From Taxillus chinensis (lineage: Eukaryota > Streptophyta > Magnoliopsida > Santalales > Loranthaceae): DNA of 64,000 nt. Shown piece after piece: positions 44,293-56,540 of the stretch; the first letter of the stretch is position 1, and every line of letters begins with the position of its first letter. A program made the position numbers and the translations under genes. The stretch is from positions 34,072,312 to 34,136,311 of the forward strand of contig CM042085.1 of the NCBI GenBank assembly GCA_023512835.1. Reading direction: 5' to 3'. The notes below the pieces were generated by a model that saw only the letters and a list, made by a program, of their open reading frames with translations, made no database searches and was not told where the DNA came from.

Positions 44293-45405
44293 TTAAGATT
44301 GTTCGTCCTCGAACAAGTCTGGGTGCTGCTCACGCATCACGGACTCACGTTCCCATGTCTCCACCTCAATGCCACGGTACTGCCACAACACGCGAACCAA
44401 AGGAATAGCACGACCACGCAAAAGCTTCTCTCGCCGATCTAGGATACGGATAGGGGCCTCAACAACGGACATGTCATCCTCAATGTCTAATGTCCCCCAA
44501 TCGATCACATGAGTGGGGTCGGGGTGATACTTCCGCAATCGGGACACGTGAAACACGTTGTGCACTCGACTCAGCCGCGGTGGTAACGCTAACCGGTAGG
44601 CCACAGGCCCCACACGATCCAGAATCTCAAAAGGACCAATAAACCGCGGAGATAGCTTGGAACCTCGCCCAAACCGTCGATGTCCACGACGTGGAGAAAC
44701 ACGAAGAAACACATGATCACTAACAGAAAACTCCAAAGGTTGCCGCCACTGATCCGCATAAGATTTTTGCCGACTCTGAGCTGATAACAAACGCTGACGA
44801 ATCAACTTAACCTTCTCGGTAGCCTCTTGAACCAACTGCGGTCCCAAGAGAGCTGTCTCCCCCACCTCGGTCCAACACAAAGGTGATCGACACGGCCGCC
44901 CATACAACGCCTCAAAAGGAGCCATCCTAATGGATGCCTGATAACTGTTATTGTAGGCAAACTCCACCAAAGGAAGGTGAGTTGCCCACGAGGCCCCAAA
45001 ATCTAACACACAGGCCCGTAACATGTCCTCCAACGTCTGATTCATCCTCTCTGTCTGGCCGTCAGTCTCAGGGTGAAAGGCTGTACTCAAGTGAAGCTTG
45101 GTCCCCATAGCCTCCTGCAAACCTGCCCAAAAACGGGAAGTGAACCTCAAATCCCGGTCAGAGACAACCGATGATGGTACCCCATGCAGTCTCACAATCT
45201 CGTTCATGTACAGCTGACTCAAGGTCCCAATAGAGTCCCGCTCGCGAACAGCCAGGAAATGGGCCGACTTTGTGAGTCGATCCACAATCACCCAAATCAT
45301 ATCTTTCCTACCAGTCACAAAATCCATCGCTATGTGGTCCCACTTCCACTCCGCTATGGGCAATGGCTGTAACATGCCTGCCGGCCACTGATGCTCAGCC
45401 TTCAC
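44293..45405 (-). pseudogene. Chromovirus B integrase core and chromodomain-like tail
   Basis: The longest well-preserved frame in the window (370 codons). After the integrase zinc domain, lying just upstream in the same frame, come the catalytic residues in IAMDFVTG, VSDRDLRFTS and DGQTERMNQTLEDM. Next are a GPY/F-type region (RFIGPFEILDRVGPVAYRLALP), VHNVFHVSRLRKYHPDP, and the chromodomain-like tail DRREKLLRGR, LVRVLWQYRG, VETWERE, ending HPDLFEDEQS. The natural stop is at 44293. A TAG at 45406-45408 in CLTCQ*VKAEH, where relatives have Gln, separates it from the upstream part. The tail would guide insertion to heterochromatin. Confidence 0.92.
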
Positions 45406-46546
45406 CTACTGACACGTGAGGCACCGCGAAACAAAGGCAGCTACATCGCGTTTCATCCCAGGCCACCAAAAATGTGCCCGAAGCGCATGGTACATCTTCG
45501 TATCCCCTGGATGCACAGTAACTCTAGATTGGTGAAACTCCCTCATCACCTCATCCCTGAGGGAAGAAGCCACTACCAACCGCCCCTGAAATGACAACTC
45601 ATGCTCAGGACCCTCTGTCCAGTCCTCAGATAGCTCCCCAGCCTCAATACAGGCACGGAGAACCTCACACTCAATGTCACCCAACTGTTCCTCCCGGACG
45701 CGTTGGTACAACTCAGGCACAATCACCAAAGGACTCAGGACTGTCCCACTATCACGAACAACAGGCTGCAGCTGCAACATCGCTAACTGCTCCATCAGCT
45801 TCCACTCTCTCACGGCCACCTCAGCTTTCCCTTTTCTGCTCAACGTGTCAGCCACAACATTACCCTTGCCCGGGGTATAGGCAAGAGTAAAGTCAAAGGT
45901 CTGCAAATACTCCACCCATCTCCTTTGCCTCAAATTCAAGTCCTTCTGAGTAAAGATGTACTGAAGGCTCTTGTAATCTGAGAACACCACAAACTTCTCG
46001 CCCAAGAGGTAATGCTGCCAACTCTTCAGGGCGAAGATGACAGCCGCTAACTCAAGGTCATGAGTAGGTTAATTCTGCTCATGAGGCTTCAGCTGCCTTG
46101 ACCCATAAGCCACCACACTGTGCTCCTGCATAAGCACACACCCCAAACCAACCCTGGATGCATCACAGTATACCTCATATGGAATATCCTCCCGAGGTAA
46201 CCTCAACACCGGTGCAGTGGTCAAACGGGTTTTGAGAGTCTCAAACGCCTGCTGACACTTGTCAGTCCAATCAAACTTCACGCCCTTCCGAGTCAACGCT
46301 GTCAAAGGAGCTGCCAAACGGGAGAACCCCTCGACAAAACGACGATAGTAACCCGCCAAGCCAAGAAAACTACAGGATCTCAAAAACGTTGGTTTGCCTC
46401 GCCCACGATGCCACGGCCTCAATCTTGGCTAGGTCCACCCTAACTCCCTCACTGACACCACATGGCCAAGAAAGTGAACCTCATGCAGCCAAAACTCACA
46501 CTTGCTAAACTTAGCAAACAGCTGCTGGTCCCTCAAGGTTTGCAAC
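45406..46546 (-). pseudogene. Chromovirus B RT end, RNase H and integrase zinc domain
   Basis: From 46422 the frame has [29 protein letters not shown], RNase H ([33 protein letters not shown]), then a TAA at 46066-46068. It continues in the same frame through [44 protein letters not shown] and the integrase zinc domain (MREFHQSRVTVHPGDTKM, CLTCQ). The part to 46546 carries the RT thumb in another frame and is cut by element C at GCAAC (46542-46546). Two nonsense codons in roughly 700 codons is light damage compared with C. Confidence 0.9.
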
Positions 46547-48251
46547 TGTAAGGACCCGTACCTTGAGTTAGTCACAGTTTTGCCTTCTGAGTAGAGTTTT
46601 TCTAGATTTTGACCTAGTGAATGGACTCCAATGAATTCACATGCAAAAAGGAAAGATGCTTAGAATGATGTCCTCTATCTACCATAGAAGTTTCAGGCCA
46701 AACGGACGTGTATGTGAGGTGCACGTGAAATGGGTCCATTTCACGTGCAAGTGTGGTTGTCTTCTACATGATGCAAGGAGGCTAGGGGTGAAGTTTGAGC
46801 ACATTTGGAGTGCATTTGGAGTTGCACGTGAATTGGGGAATTCACGTGCAAATTGGCGTGCAGGCATATTTTTGCATGGTTACCTTGGTTTTGTCATTCT
46901 AATCATCTTTTCCCAAAGGACCATGTTGGAATTGTGACTATTTTGGTGTGTATGGGTGTGGGAAGGTCATAGCTTGTTCCATCAAAACTACGTCATTTTG
47001 ATACTGGGATTCACTTAATCAAAACTACGTCGTTTTGATGTTGTGTTGTCTATATAAGGAGGAGAAGCCCCTCTTTTTTAGGGTTAGGGTTTGTTGCTCC
47101 ACCAGCCGTCGCAGAGAGAGAGAGAGGGAAGGAGAGCTTCTGGTGGCTGCCAGAGCGTCTTGCGTGGTGGTCGGAGTCTTGCATGGAAGTGGGAGCAGGA
47201 GAACATACAAGGTAGGGGTTCTGTTCTTCCTAAATCCTCCTCTGTCCTAGGGTTAAGGGGCGATTGTAGAGTTATATCTGTTTATATATACATATGTAAT
47301 CCATATAGGTGTGATCTCCTATATGGATGTTGGCCTTCAATGGCAGTTTTTGGTGTATTCTGGTGATGGATGGTGTGCATATTAAGTGTTCGATAGAATG
47401 CCTGTGTGGACATGTCTGTGTGAATATGCCTAGTATGTGTTTGATTTTATGCCCGATGGGCCGTGCGAACTAAGTATTTGGTATTATGCCTGTGAAAGTG
47501 TGTATGCTACGTGTTTGGTTTAATGCCCGTGTGACCTTGTATGCTGTGCTTGTGGAACCCGGTGGCTGTGGAAGCCCGGGACTGGAACTGTTAGCCTGTA
47601 TGGCTAAGCCTATATGGCTGTGGATATGTTAGTCCGTGTGGCTAAGCCTATATGGCCGTGGATATGTTAGGCCGTGTGGCTAAGCTTGAGAGGCTGTGGA
47701 TATGTTAGCCCGTGTGGCTAAGCCTGAGTGGCTGTGGATATGTTAGCCTATATGGCTAAGCCTGTATGGCTGTGGATAGGTGGGTGCCATTTGAATGTGG
47801 AATACAACTTGTTTACATTTTATTGTCACTACACTGCACCTGTACACACTCATGTAGACGCTAGGAGCATGGGATGGGTTGGGGAGACATGATCCCTACT
47901 GAGCTGTGGTTGCTCACCCCTCCCTCTATGTTGTGTTTTCTTTCAGGAACATACAGGCGTTAGGAGGGACCCCAAGGTGGAAGACCTTATTTACTTTACT
48001 GTCTACCATTTATGTTATTTTTATGAGAATTGATGTAACCCAAGTGGGGGATGGATTGAAAAAGAGGATTTTGTTGTAATAAAGACCTGGTTTGGATTGT
48101 GGATTGCTTTTATGATCTTTACTGTCTTGAATGTGTTGTGGATGTTTAAAATGTTATGTTCGGGGTTTGCACCCTAACCCCTTTGCCCTCCGTGTGGGTA
48201 CAAGGGGAGTCACGTACCGGTTTCCTCGGGTTGGAAATCCGGGGCGTGACA
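46547..48251 (+). repeat. 5' LTR of chromovirus C
   Basis: TGTAAGGACCCGTACCTTGA to GGGGCGTGACA. ACGT palindromes lie near 46983-47002 and 47020-47039, TATATAAG at 47051-47058, and a GA repeat near 47113-47127. The minisatellite at 47590-47790 is described separately. Confidence 0.95.
47590..47790 (+). repeat. Minisatellite in the C 5' LTR (GTGTGGCTAAGCC units)
   Basis: About five units of ~38-45 bp built on GGCTGTGGATATGTTAGCC and GTGTGGCTAAGCCTATAT. They are preceded by one copy (about 47551-47582) of the AACCCGGTGGCTGTGGAAG unit that is expanded in the solo LTR. The 3' LTR has the same array at about 54800-54975. Confidence 0.87.
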
Positions 48252-48254
48252 ATG

Positions 48255-48266
48255 TGGTATCAGAGC
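48255..48266 (+). other. Primer binding site of chromovirus C
   Basis: TGGTATCAGAGC follows the 5' LTR after a short ATG spacer. It matches initiator Met tRNA. Confidence 0.92.
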
Positions 48267-48661
48267 ATGGTCTAGTTGGCCTAGGGTAGTGGGCGGACCT
48301 GGTTATCCTAAGTCCTTTGGAGGAGCCTGGAGGGACATGCCTGATCAACATGGTCCTCTTTGAGCCTCCAAGGTGTACTTAGGGTAGTCCAGTCTTGTGG
48401 TAGGATTTGCATGCATTGGCATTAGGGCACTAGTTGCATTTCTTTGTGAATGTGTCTTTGAATCGTGGATAAGATCATATGATTAAGTGAAATGTGCAAC
48501 TCTGATTTGTTTGGCAATGTGTACTGAACTGTGCAATGTGATTGATACGATGTATGTGTGCAATGTCAAGTGATAGTGGAATTGATCAGTGGGGTAGAGG
48601 TAGTGACGCGATAGATTATAAAATTGTTTTGACGTTGTGCTTCTTACTTCGTGTAGTAAGA
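48267..48661 (+). other. Leader of chromovirus C
   Basis: About 400 bases without a gene between the primer binding site and the gag ATG. It resembles the B leader on the minus strand (57971-58365). Confidence 0.6.
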
Positions 48662-50050
48662 ATGCCGCCGAGGAGAGTGACACATGCGTCCGGGGCAGTG
48701 GCTGATGAGTCATCTGCCCATGAGGGTCCGGGTGCGGGACCGTCCGTTGGAGGGCATGCGTTGTTGCTGGCACAGCTACGAGAAGGCATCCGGCTGGAGG
48801 TACGAGAGCTACGGGAGGGACTCCGGCAGGAGGTTCGGTAGGAGGTGCGCCGTGAGATGGCAGCACAGCAGGTGGTACCACCACCATCACCAGTAGGAGA
48901 GCTGCCTCGTGAGCGTGAGAGTTCACTGGGTGGTGTACCGACTCGTGCAGAGGATGACGTGGTGACACGGTTCCGAAAGGAACAACCTCCGCGATTCAAG
49001 GGGGAAGGTGAACCCGTGGTAGCTGAACAGTGGTTGAGGTAGATCGAGCCTTTGTTCTCCTTTCTCCTGCCCCGGGAAGAGGATAAGGTGCGACTGGCAA
49101 TTCGGCAGCTGGAGGGGGATGCTTTGGAGTGGTGGACGAGTGTCGCGGGGAGTCGTGCGGTGCAACTCATGCTTTGGGAGGAGTTCTTGCAACTCTTCCA
49201 TGAGGAGTTCTTCCGGAATCGGTGAGATGGCGGAAGAGGGAAGAATTCGGCAGCTTGAACAGGGATCCAGGATGGTACCTGAGTATGAGCGGGAGTTCCG
49301 GAGCTTGAGTAGGTTTGCTCCTGAGACTGTGGCAAGGGAGGACCTGAAGGCCTACAAGTTCACCTTGGGTCCAGACGGCCCTTAGTCAGGTGGCAATTCA
49401 TACGCTTGAGGACTATCGTTGAGGTGTGTGGAGACGGCCCGTATAGGCTGAAGGGGAGGCTGGATTATGGGAGTGCGGCACGATCGGGGTCGCCCCGTTG
49501 CGGGGTGGGTTGGAGCGTGATTCCGGTCTAAGCGGCCCAAGCGAGGAAAGGGATAAGAAGTTCTTTTTCCCGGCGGGGACAACCATCAATGCCCCCGGGG
49601 AGGTCTAGCTTTGGCGTAGTAGACAGAAGGTCCAGCATGAGGACTCCCCCGCGGTTGTCATTGCTGGGGGAGCAAGGCCACCACAAGAGGAGTGTCCCAA
49701 GAAGAACCGGCGATGCAATATTTGTGGACGAGAAGGCCACCTAGCCGGGTTGCGGAGTAAAGAACAAGGAGTTGGAGGCATGGCATCCAAGAGTGGGAGT
49801 GACGCAGTTTGGTACACCAAGAGAGACCAGCTCATGGTCAAAGGCCAGCGAGATCGAGTCGACCCGACCCCAGGGGAGAGGCTGAGCCGCAAAGAGACGG
49901 GAGTGAGGGCAACTTTGAGGGAGCGTCAGTAGGAGGAGCTGAGACCATAGGGCACCGGGCCAAGGAAGGGTGTTCTTGTTGGAGACGTACGTACCGGAGA
50001 GGAGGTCAGGCTACCACCCCCACCAAGTGAGGGTGGCAGTAAGTGCATCG
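48662..50050 (+). pseudogene. Chromovirus C gag pseudogene
   Basis: ATG at 48662 starts MPPRRVTHASGAVADESS, matching B. A repetitive amphipathic stretch follows (LREGIRLEVRELREGLRQEVR). TAG codons near 48839 and 49039 fall where Gln codons would be expected. The capsid domain shows PPRFKGEGEPVVAEQWLR, DKVRLAIRQLEGDALEWW and LWEEFLQLFHEEFFRNR. After that the frame breaks repeatedly. FAPETVAREDLKAYKFTLG and zinc-knuckle remnants (RRCNICGREGHLAG near 49706-49747) remain visible across frames. Confidence 0.82.
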
Positions 50051-53000
50051 GTGGTTAAAGGTACCCTTTTGATCTCTAGTTAAACACTTTTTCCTTTCGA
50101 TACGGGTGCATCATGTTCGTTTGTTGCTGAGCTTGTAATAGACGGCTTGGGGTTAGCTTGTGTGGAGGCCGCGAGACCCCTAGTTGTGGAGTCTCCAAGT
50201 GGGAGGCATGATTGAGGTACGGGCGTGTGTGTCGTATTTGTGTGTTAACCCTAGGAGAGGTGGAGCGAGTTTTGACTTGCATGTAATGCCTTTGAGGACG
50301 TTTGACCCGATCTTGGGTATGGATTGGCTTATGGCCTTCCAAGCCAAGATGGGATTACACGGTGGCGTGTATCCTTTCGTGACACTGCGGGGACCTCTCG
50401 CCCTACGGGGGAGTGGGACTGTGAGGCGAGTCGGGCCGGGCCGGTGTTGGACCGGTGGGGTGCATGCCATTACCCACAAGGTTGGCGCCCGACCTTGCCG
50501 AGGTGGGTAAGGTGGAAAAGAGGGTGTGGCCCGATGTTGTGGACCAATTTCGGGATGTCTTCCGACAAGGTTAGGAGTTTACCTCCGTTGAGAGGAGTGT
50601 GGAGTTCACCATTGAGTTGGTGCGGGAACGGGTCCGATTTCCCAAGTAGCGTATCGTATGGGGCCGGCCAGTCGAGGGGAGCTCGAGAGAAATCGAGGAG
50701 TTGGTGGGCCAAGGGTATATCAGACCGAGTACCTCACCTTGGGGTGCTCCGTGCTCTTTGCTAAGAAGGGCGATGGCACACTTGTCTCTGCATCGACTCA
50801 GGAAGTCGAATCGGTGATGTGAAGAATAAGTACTGTTGCCTTGGATAGATGACCTGTTTGACGATTGAGTGGGGCCCATGGTTTTCCAAGATAGATTTAC
50901 GGTCGGGGTATCACCGGCTCGGGGTTAGGGAGGAGGACATCCCTAAGACGGCTTTTGTGCAGGTATGGGCATTATGAGTGGGTCGTGATGCCTTTCGGGC
51001 TCACTAATGCGCGGCGGTGTTCATGCATTTGATGAACCAAGTCTTGCCCCATACTTGGACTCGTTCGTGGTGGTGTTTATCGACGATATCTTGGTGTATT
51101 CCAAGACCGAGAAGGAGCATGTGGAGCACTTGGCAACGGTGTTGCAAACCTTGAGGGACCAGCATGTCTGTTTAAGTTTAGCAAGTGTGAGTTTTGGTGC
51201 AGGAGGTTCACTTTCTTGGCCACGTGGTGTCGGCCTAGGGAGTTAGGGTGGACCCAGCCAAGATTGAGGCTGTGGCATCGTGGGCGAGGCCAACCAACGT
51301 TTTTGAGATCCGTAGCTTTCTTGGCTTGGCGGGGTATTATCGCCGTTTTGTAGAGGGGTTCTCCCGTTTGGCGCTCCTATGACGGCGTTGACTAGGAAAG
51401 GAGTGAAATTTGAGTGGATGGACAAGTGCCAGTGGGCGTTTGAGACTCTCAAAACCCGTTTGACCACTGCACCGGTGTTGAGTTACCTCGGGAGGATATT
51501 CCATATGAGGTATCTTTGTGATGCGTCCAGGGTTGGTTTGGGGTGTGTGCTTATGCGGGAGCACGGCGTGGTGGCTTATGGGTCAAGGCAGTGAAGCCTC
51601 ATGAGCAGAATTATCCTACTCATGACCTTGAGTTAGCGGGCCGTCATCTTCGCCCTGAAGAGTTGGCGGCATTACCTCTTGGGGGAGAAGTTTGTGGTGT
51701 TCTCGGATCACAAGAGCCTTCGAGTACATCTTTACCCGGAAGGACTTGAATTTGAGGCGAGAGGAGATGGGTGGAGTATTTGCAGACCTTTGACTTTACT
51801 CTTGCCTATACCCGGACAAAGGGTAATATTGTGGCTGACGCGTTGAGCGAAAAAAAGGGAAAGCCGAGGTGGCCGTGAGAGAGTGGAAGCGATGGAGTAG
51901 TTGGCGATGTTGCGGTACCTGTTGTTCGTGATGGTGGGACAGTCCTAAGTCCTTTGGTGGTTGTGCTGAGTTGTACCAGCGTATCCGGGAGGAACAATGG
52001 GTGACATTGGAGTGTGAGGTTCTCCGTGCCCGTATTGAGGCCGGTGAGCTATCCGAGGCTGGACGGAGGGTCCCGAGCATGAGTTGTCATTTCAGGGGCG
52101 GTTGGTAGTGGGCTTCTTCCCTCGGGGATGAGGTGATGAGGGAGTTTCACCAGCTAGAGTTGCTGTGCATCCGGGGGTACGAAGATGTACCATGCGCTTG
52201 GGGGACATTTTTGGTGGCCTGGGATGAAACGCGATGTGGTTGCCTTTGTTTCGCGGTGCCTCACGTGTCGGCAGGTGAAGGGTGAGCATCGGCGGCCGGC
52301 GGGCATGTTACGGCCATTGCCCATAGCGGAGTGGAAGTGGGACCACATAGCGATGGATTTTGTGATCGGTCTTCCACCCACCACAGAGAGGAAAGATATG
52401 ATTTGGGTGATTGTGGATCGACTCACAAAATCGGCCCATTTCTAGCCGTTCGCGAGCGGGACTCCATTGGGACCTTGAGTCGGTTGTATATGAACGAGAT
52501 TATGAGGACCGCATGGAGTACCATCATCGGTTGTCTCGACCGGGATTCGAGGTTCACTTCCGTTTTTGGGCGGGTTTGCGGGAGGCTATGGGGACCAAGC
52601 TAGACTTGAGTACAGCCTTTCACCCTAAGACCAACGGTCGGAGCAGAGGACGAATCGGACTTTGGAGGACATGTACGGGCCTGTGTTAGATTTTGGGGTT
52701 CGTGGGCAACTCACCTTCCTTTGGTGGAGTTTGCCTACAATAACAGGTTATCGGGCATCCATTGGGATGGCTCCTTTTGAGGCGTTGTATGGGCGGCCGT
52801 GTCGATCACCTTTGTGTTGGACCGAGGTGGGGAGACAAATCTCTTGGGACCGCAATTGGTTCAAGAGGCTACCGAGAAGGTTAAGTTGATTCGTCGGCGT
52901 TTGTTATCGGCTCGAGTCGGCAGAAATCTTATACGGATCAGCGGCGGCGACCTTTGGAGTTTTTTGTTGATCATGTGTTTCTTCGTGTTTCCCCATGTCG

Positions 53001-53395
53001 TGGACATCGACGGTTTGGGCGAGGTTCCAAGCTATCTCCACGGTTTATTGGTCCTTTTGAGATTCCGGATCGTGTGGGACTTGTGGCTACCAGCTTAAGC
53101 GTTACCACCGTGCTGAGTCGAGTGCACAATGTCTTCCACGTGTCCCGGTTGCGGAAGTATCACCCCCGACCCCACCCATGTGATCGATTGGGGGACCTTA
53201 GACATTGAGGATGACCTGTCCGTTGTTGAGGCCCCTATCCGTATCCTAGATCGGCGAGAAGCCTTTTGCGTGGTCGTGCTCTTCCTTTGGTTCGTGTCTT
53301 GTGGCGGCACCGTGGCATTGAGGAGGAGACATGGGAACGTGAGTCCGTGATGCGTGAGCAGCACCTTGAATTGTTCGAGGACGAACAATCTTAAG
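50051..53395 (+). pseudogene. Chromovirus C pol pseudogene (protease to chromodomain)
   Basis: Family motifs appear in order in shifting frames: protease remnants DTGASCSFVAELVI (near 50100) and ILGMDWLMAF (50310); [34 protein letters not shown] (51075); [12 protein letters not shown] (51330); RNase [18 protein letters not shown] (51515) and SHEQNY/THDLEL; integrase FWWPGMKRDV (52205), [23 protein letters not shown] (52400), STAFHPKTNG; GPY/F and VHNVFHVSRLRKYH (53120); and chromodomain DRREAFCV and WERE remnants to 53395. Most breaks are one-base losses. The same protein in neighbouring B is nearly open, although B is older. Confidence 0.88.
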
Positions 53396-53722
53396 TGTGG
53401 GAGGTGGTGTTGGCCAAGGGATAGTGATGTGTTTTCTTGTATTAGTTGTGTACGATTTGGTGTATTTGTATTGTCTTTTAAAGACATGTGTTCTTATTTG
53501 TGATGTGTTTTGAGATGTGTATTCGTGACATGCGGACATGTGTTATATGCATTATTGTGGTTATGGATTATGGTGGTACCTTGTTATGTGATGCTATGTT
53601 TTGTGCGCGGTGTATGACCCATTTGGGTGTTGTGGCTCGCCGTGTGGCAAATGGGTAGCTTGTGTTTGTTTTCCTCGTATGTCATTTCTTTTCGAGGACC
53701 AAAAGTCTTAAGGGGGAGAGGA
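53396..53722 (+). other. C 3' untranslated region and polypurine tract
   Basis: About 300 non-coding bases ending in AAGGGGGAGAGGA (53710-53722) directly before the 3' LTR. The matching B segment lies at 43964-44290 on the other strand. Confidence 0.75.
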
Positions 53723-54284
53723 TGTAAGGACCCGTACCTTGAGTTAGTCACGGTTTTGCCTTAAGGTAGAGTTTTCTAGATTTTGACCTAGTGAATGGAC
53801 TCCAATGAATTCACGTGCAAAAAGGAAAGATGCTTAGAATGATGTCCTCTATCTTCCACAGAAGTTTCAGGCCAAACGGACGTGTATGTGAGGTGCACGT
53901 GACATGGGTCCATTTCACGTGCAAGTGTGGTTGTCTTCTACATGATGCAAGGAGGCTAGGGGTGAAGTTTGAGCACATTTGGAGTGCATTTGGAGTTGCA
54001 CGTGAATTGGGGAATTCACGTGCAAATTGGCGTGCAGGCATATTTTTGCATGGTTACCTTGGTTTTGTCATTCTAATCATCTTTTCCCAAAGGACCATGT
54101 TGGAATTGTGACTATTTTGGTGTGTATGGGTGTGGGAAGGTCATAGCTTGTTCCATCAAAACTACGTCGTTTTGATGCTGGGATTCACTTAATCAAAACT
54201 ACGTCCTTTTGATGTTGTGTTGTCTATATAAGGAGGAGAAGCCCCTCTTTTTTAGGGTTAGGGTTTGTTGCTCCACCAGCCGTC

Positions 54285-54333
<49 letters not shown>

Positions 54334-55445
54334 AGGAGAGCTTGGTGGCTGCGGAGCGTCTTTGCGTGGTGGTCGGAGTCTTGCGTGGAAGTGGGAGCGG
54401 AGAACATACAAGGTAGGGGTTCTGTTCTTCCTAAATCCTCCTCCGTCCCAGGGTTTGGGGGCAGATTGTGAGTTATATCTCGTTTATATATACATATGTA
54501 ATCCATATAGGTGTGATCTCCTATATGGATGTTGGCCTTCAATGGCGCTTTTTGGTGTATTCTGGTGATGGATGGTGTGCATATTAAGTGTTCGATAGAA
54601 TGCCTGTGTGGACATGTCTGTGTGAATATGCCTAGTATGTATTTGATTTTATGCCTGATGGGCTGTGCGAACTAAGTGTTTGGTATTATGCCTGTGAAAG
54701 TGTGTATGCTACGTGTTTGGTTTAATGCCTGTGTGACCTTGTATCTTGTGCTTGTGGAACCCGGTGGTTGTGGAAGCCCGGGACTGGACTGTTACATAGT
54801 ATGGCTAAGCCTATATGGTGTGGATATGTTAGTCCGTGTGGCTAAGCCTATATGGCCGTGGATATGTTAGGCCGTGTGGCTAAGCTTGAGAGGCTGTGGA
54901 TATGTTAGCCCGTGTGGCTAGCTTCGAGTGTTTGTGGATATGTTAGCCTATATGGCTAAGCTTTGTATGGCGTGGATAGGTGGGTGCCATTTGAATGTGG
55001 AATACAACTTGTTTACATTTTATTGTCACTACACCGAACCTGTACACACTCATGTAGGCGCTAGGAGCATGGGATAGGTTGGGAGACATGATCCCTACTG
55101 AAATTGTGGTTGCTCACCCCTCCCTCTATGTTGTGTTTTCTTTCAGGAACATACAGGCGTTAGGTGGGATCCCAAGGTGGAAGACTTTATTTACTTTACT
55201 GTCTACCATTTATGTTATTTTTATGAGAATTGATGTAACCCAGTGGGGTGGATTGAAAAGAGGATTTTGTTGTAATAAAGACTGGTTTGGATTGTGGATT
55301 GCTTTTATGATCTTTACTGTCTTGAATGTGTTGTGGATGTTTAAAATGTTATGTTCGGGGTTTGCACCCTAACCCCTTTGCCCTCCGTGTGGGTACAAGG
55401 GGAGTCACGTACCGGTTTCCTCGGGTTGGAAATCCGGGCGTGACA
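53723..55445 (+). repeat. 3' LTR of chromovirus C
   Basis: Matches 46547-48251. TATATAAG lies at 54225-54232. The GA repeat is much longer here (about 54292-54330) than in the 5' LTR, a microsatellite expansion since insertion. One palindrome copy reads ACGTCCTTTT. Confidence 0.95.
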
Positions 55446-55450
55446 GCAAC

Positions 55451-56080
55451 ACTGTTGCCAAGTGCTCCACATGCTCCTTCTCGGTCTTGGAATACACCAA
55501 GATATCGTCGATAAACACCACCACGAACGAGTCTAAGTATGAGGCAAAGACTTGGTTCATCAAATGCATGAACACCGCTGGTGCATTTGTGAACCCGAAA
55601 GGCATCACGACCCACTCATAATGCCCATACCTGCACCGAAAAGCCGTCTTAGGGATGTCCTCCTCCCTAACCCTGAGCTGGTGATACCCCGACCGTAAAT
55701 CTATTTTGGAAAACCACTGGGCCCCACTCAATTGGTCAACCAGGTCATCTATCCGAGGCAACGGGTACTTATTCTTCACAGGCCACCGAATTCGGCTTCC
55801 TGGTAGTCGATGCGAGACGAAGTGTGCCATCAGCCTTCTTAGCAAAGAGCACCGGAGCACCCCAAGGTGAGGTACTCGGTCTGATATACCCTTGGCCCAC
55901 CAACTCCTCGATTTGCCTCTGCAGCTCCCTCAGCTCGGCTGGCCCCATACGATACGCTACTTGGGAAATCGGACCTGTCCTCGGCACCAACTCAATGGTG
56001 AACTCCACACTCCTCTTAGGTGGCAAACTCCTCAACTCCTCAGGAAAACATCCCGAAATTGGTCCACAACAGCGGGCCAC
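55451..56080 (-). pseudogene. Chromovirus B reverse transcriptase, 5' part
   Basis: Minus-strand RT in two overlapping frames. 56080 to about 55800 has [60 protein letters not shown]. The next frame, from about 55790 to 55451, has [50 protein letters not shown] and the catalytic [24 protein letters not shown] frameshift near 55785 separates them. Element C interrupts RT directly after this, and the thumb continues at 46546 downward. Confidence 0.92.
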
Positions 56081-56540
56081 ACCCTCTTTTCCACCTTACC
56101 CTCCTCGGCAAAGGTCGGGGATGCCAACCCTGGGTAATGGCACCCCACTTGGTCCATCACCGGCCCGGCCCAACTCGCCTCAAAGTCCCACTCCCCCTGC
56201 CAGGGGTGCAAGAGGTCCCTGCAGGTGTCACGAAGGATACACGCCGCCGGTAACGGTCTATCTTGGCTTGGGAAAGCCATAAGCCAATCCATACCCAAGA
56301 TCAGGTCAAAAGTACGCAAGGGCATCACATGCAAGTCAAAACTCGGCTCCACCTCGCCTATGGTTAACACACAATCACGACACACTCGCCGTACCTCAAT
56401 CCTACCCCCCACTTGGAGACTCAACAACTAGGGGCTTCGCTGCCTCCACACAAGCTAACCCCAAGCTATCTATCACAAGTTCAGAACAAAAGAACACGAT
56501 GCACCCGTATCGAAGAGAACGAGCTAATGTACGGGAGATC
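56081..56540 (-). pseudogene. Chromovirus B protease
   Basis: The DTGAS active site is at 56511-56497 on the minus strand. After frame changes come VCRDCVLTIGEVEPSFDLHVMPLRTFDLILGMDWLMAF (56390-56270), the usual end of the plant gypsy protease, and a linker to RT ([16 protein letters not shown]). It is broken by small indels. Confidence 0.82.

Larger units (their letters stand above)
46547..55445 (+). mobile_element. Chromovirus 'C' (Ty3-gypsy), nested in the RT of B
   Basis: LTRs of 1,705 bp (46547-48251) and 1,723 bp (53723-55445) are flanked by TSD GCAAC (46542-46546 and 55446-55450). The primer binding site is at 48255-48266 and the polypurine tract at 53710-53722. Interior protein motifs follow gag-protease-RT-RNase H-integrase-chromodomain order but are broken by dozens of one- or two-base indels. 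The LTR is A-like at its start and B-like afterwards. It is the youngest insertion of the right-hand stack. Confidence 0.96.

Noticed and set aside
54292..54330. GA microsatellite as a GAGA-factor regulatory element
   Set aside because: Present in all related LTR leaders with very variable length; simple slippage explains it and nothing shows binding.
46542..55450. C as an assembly chimera of two B-like elements
   Set aside because: The perfect GCAAC TSD, paired LTRs, primer binding site and polypurine tract mark a normal insertion, although base quality of its interior is questioned separately.
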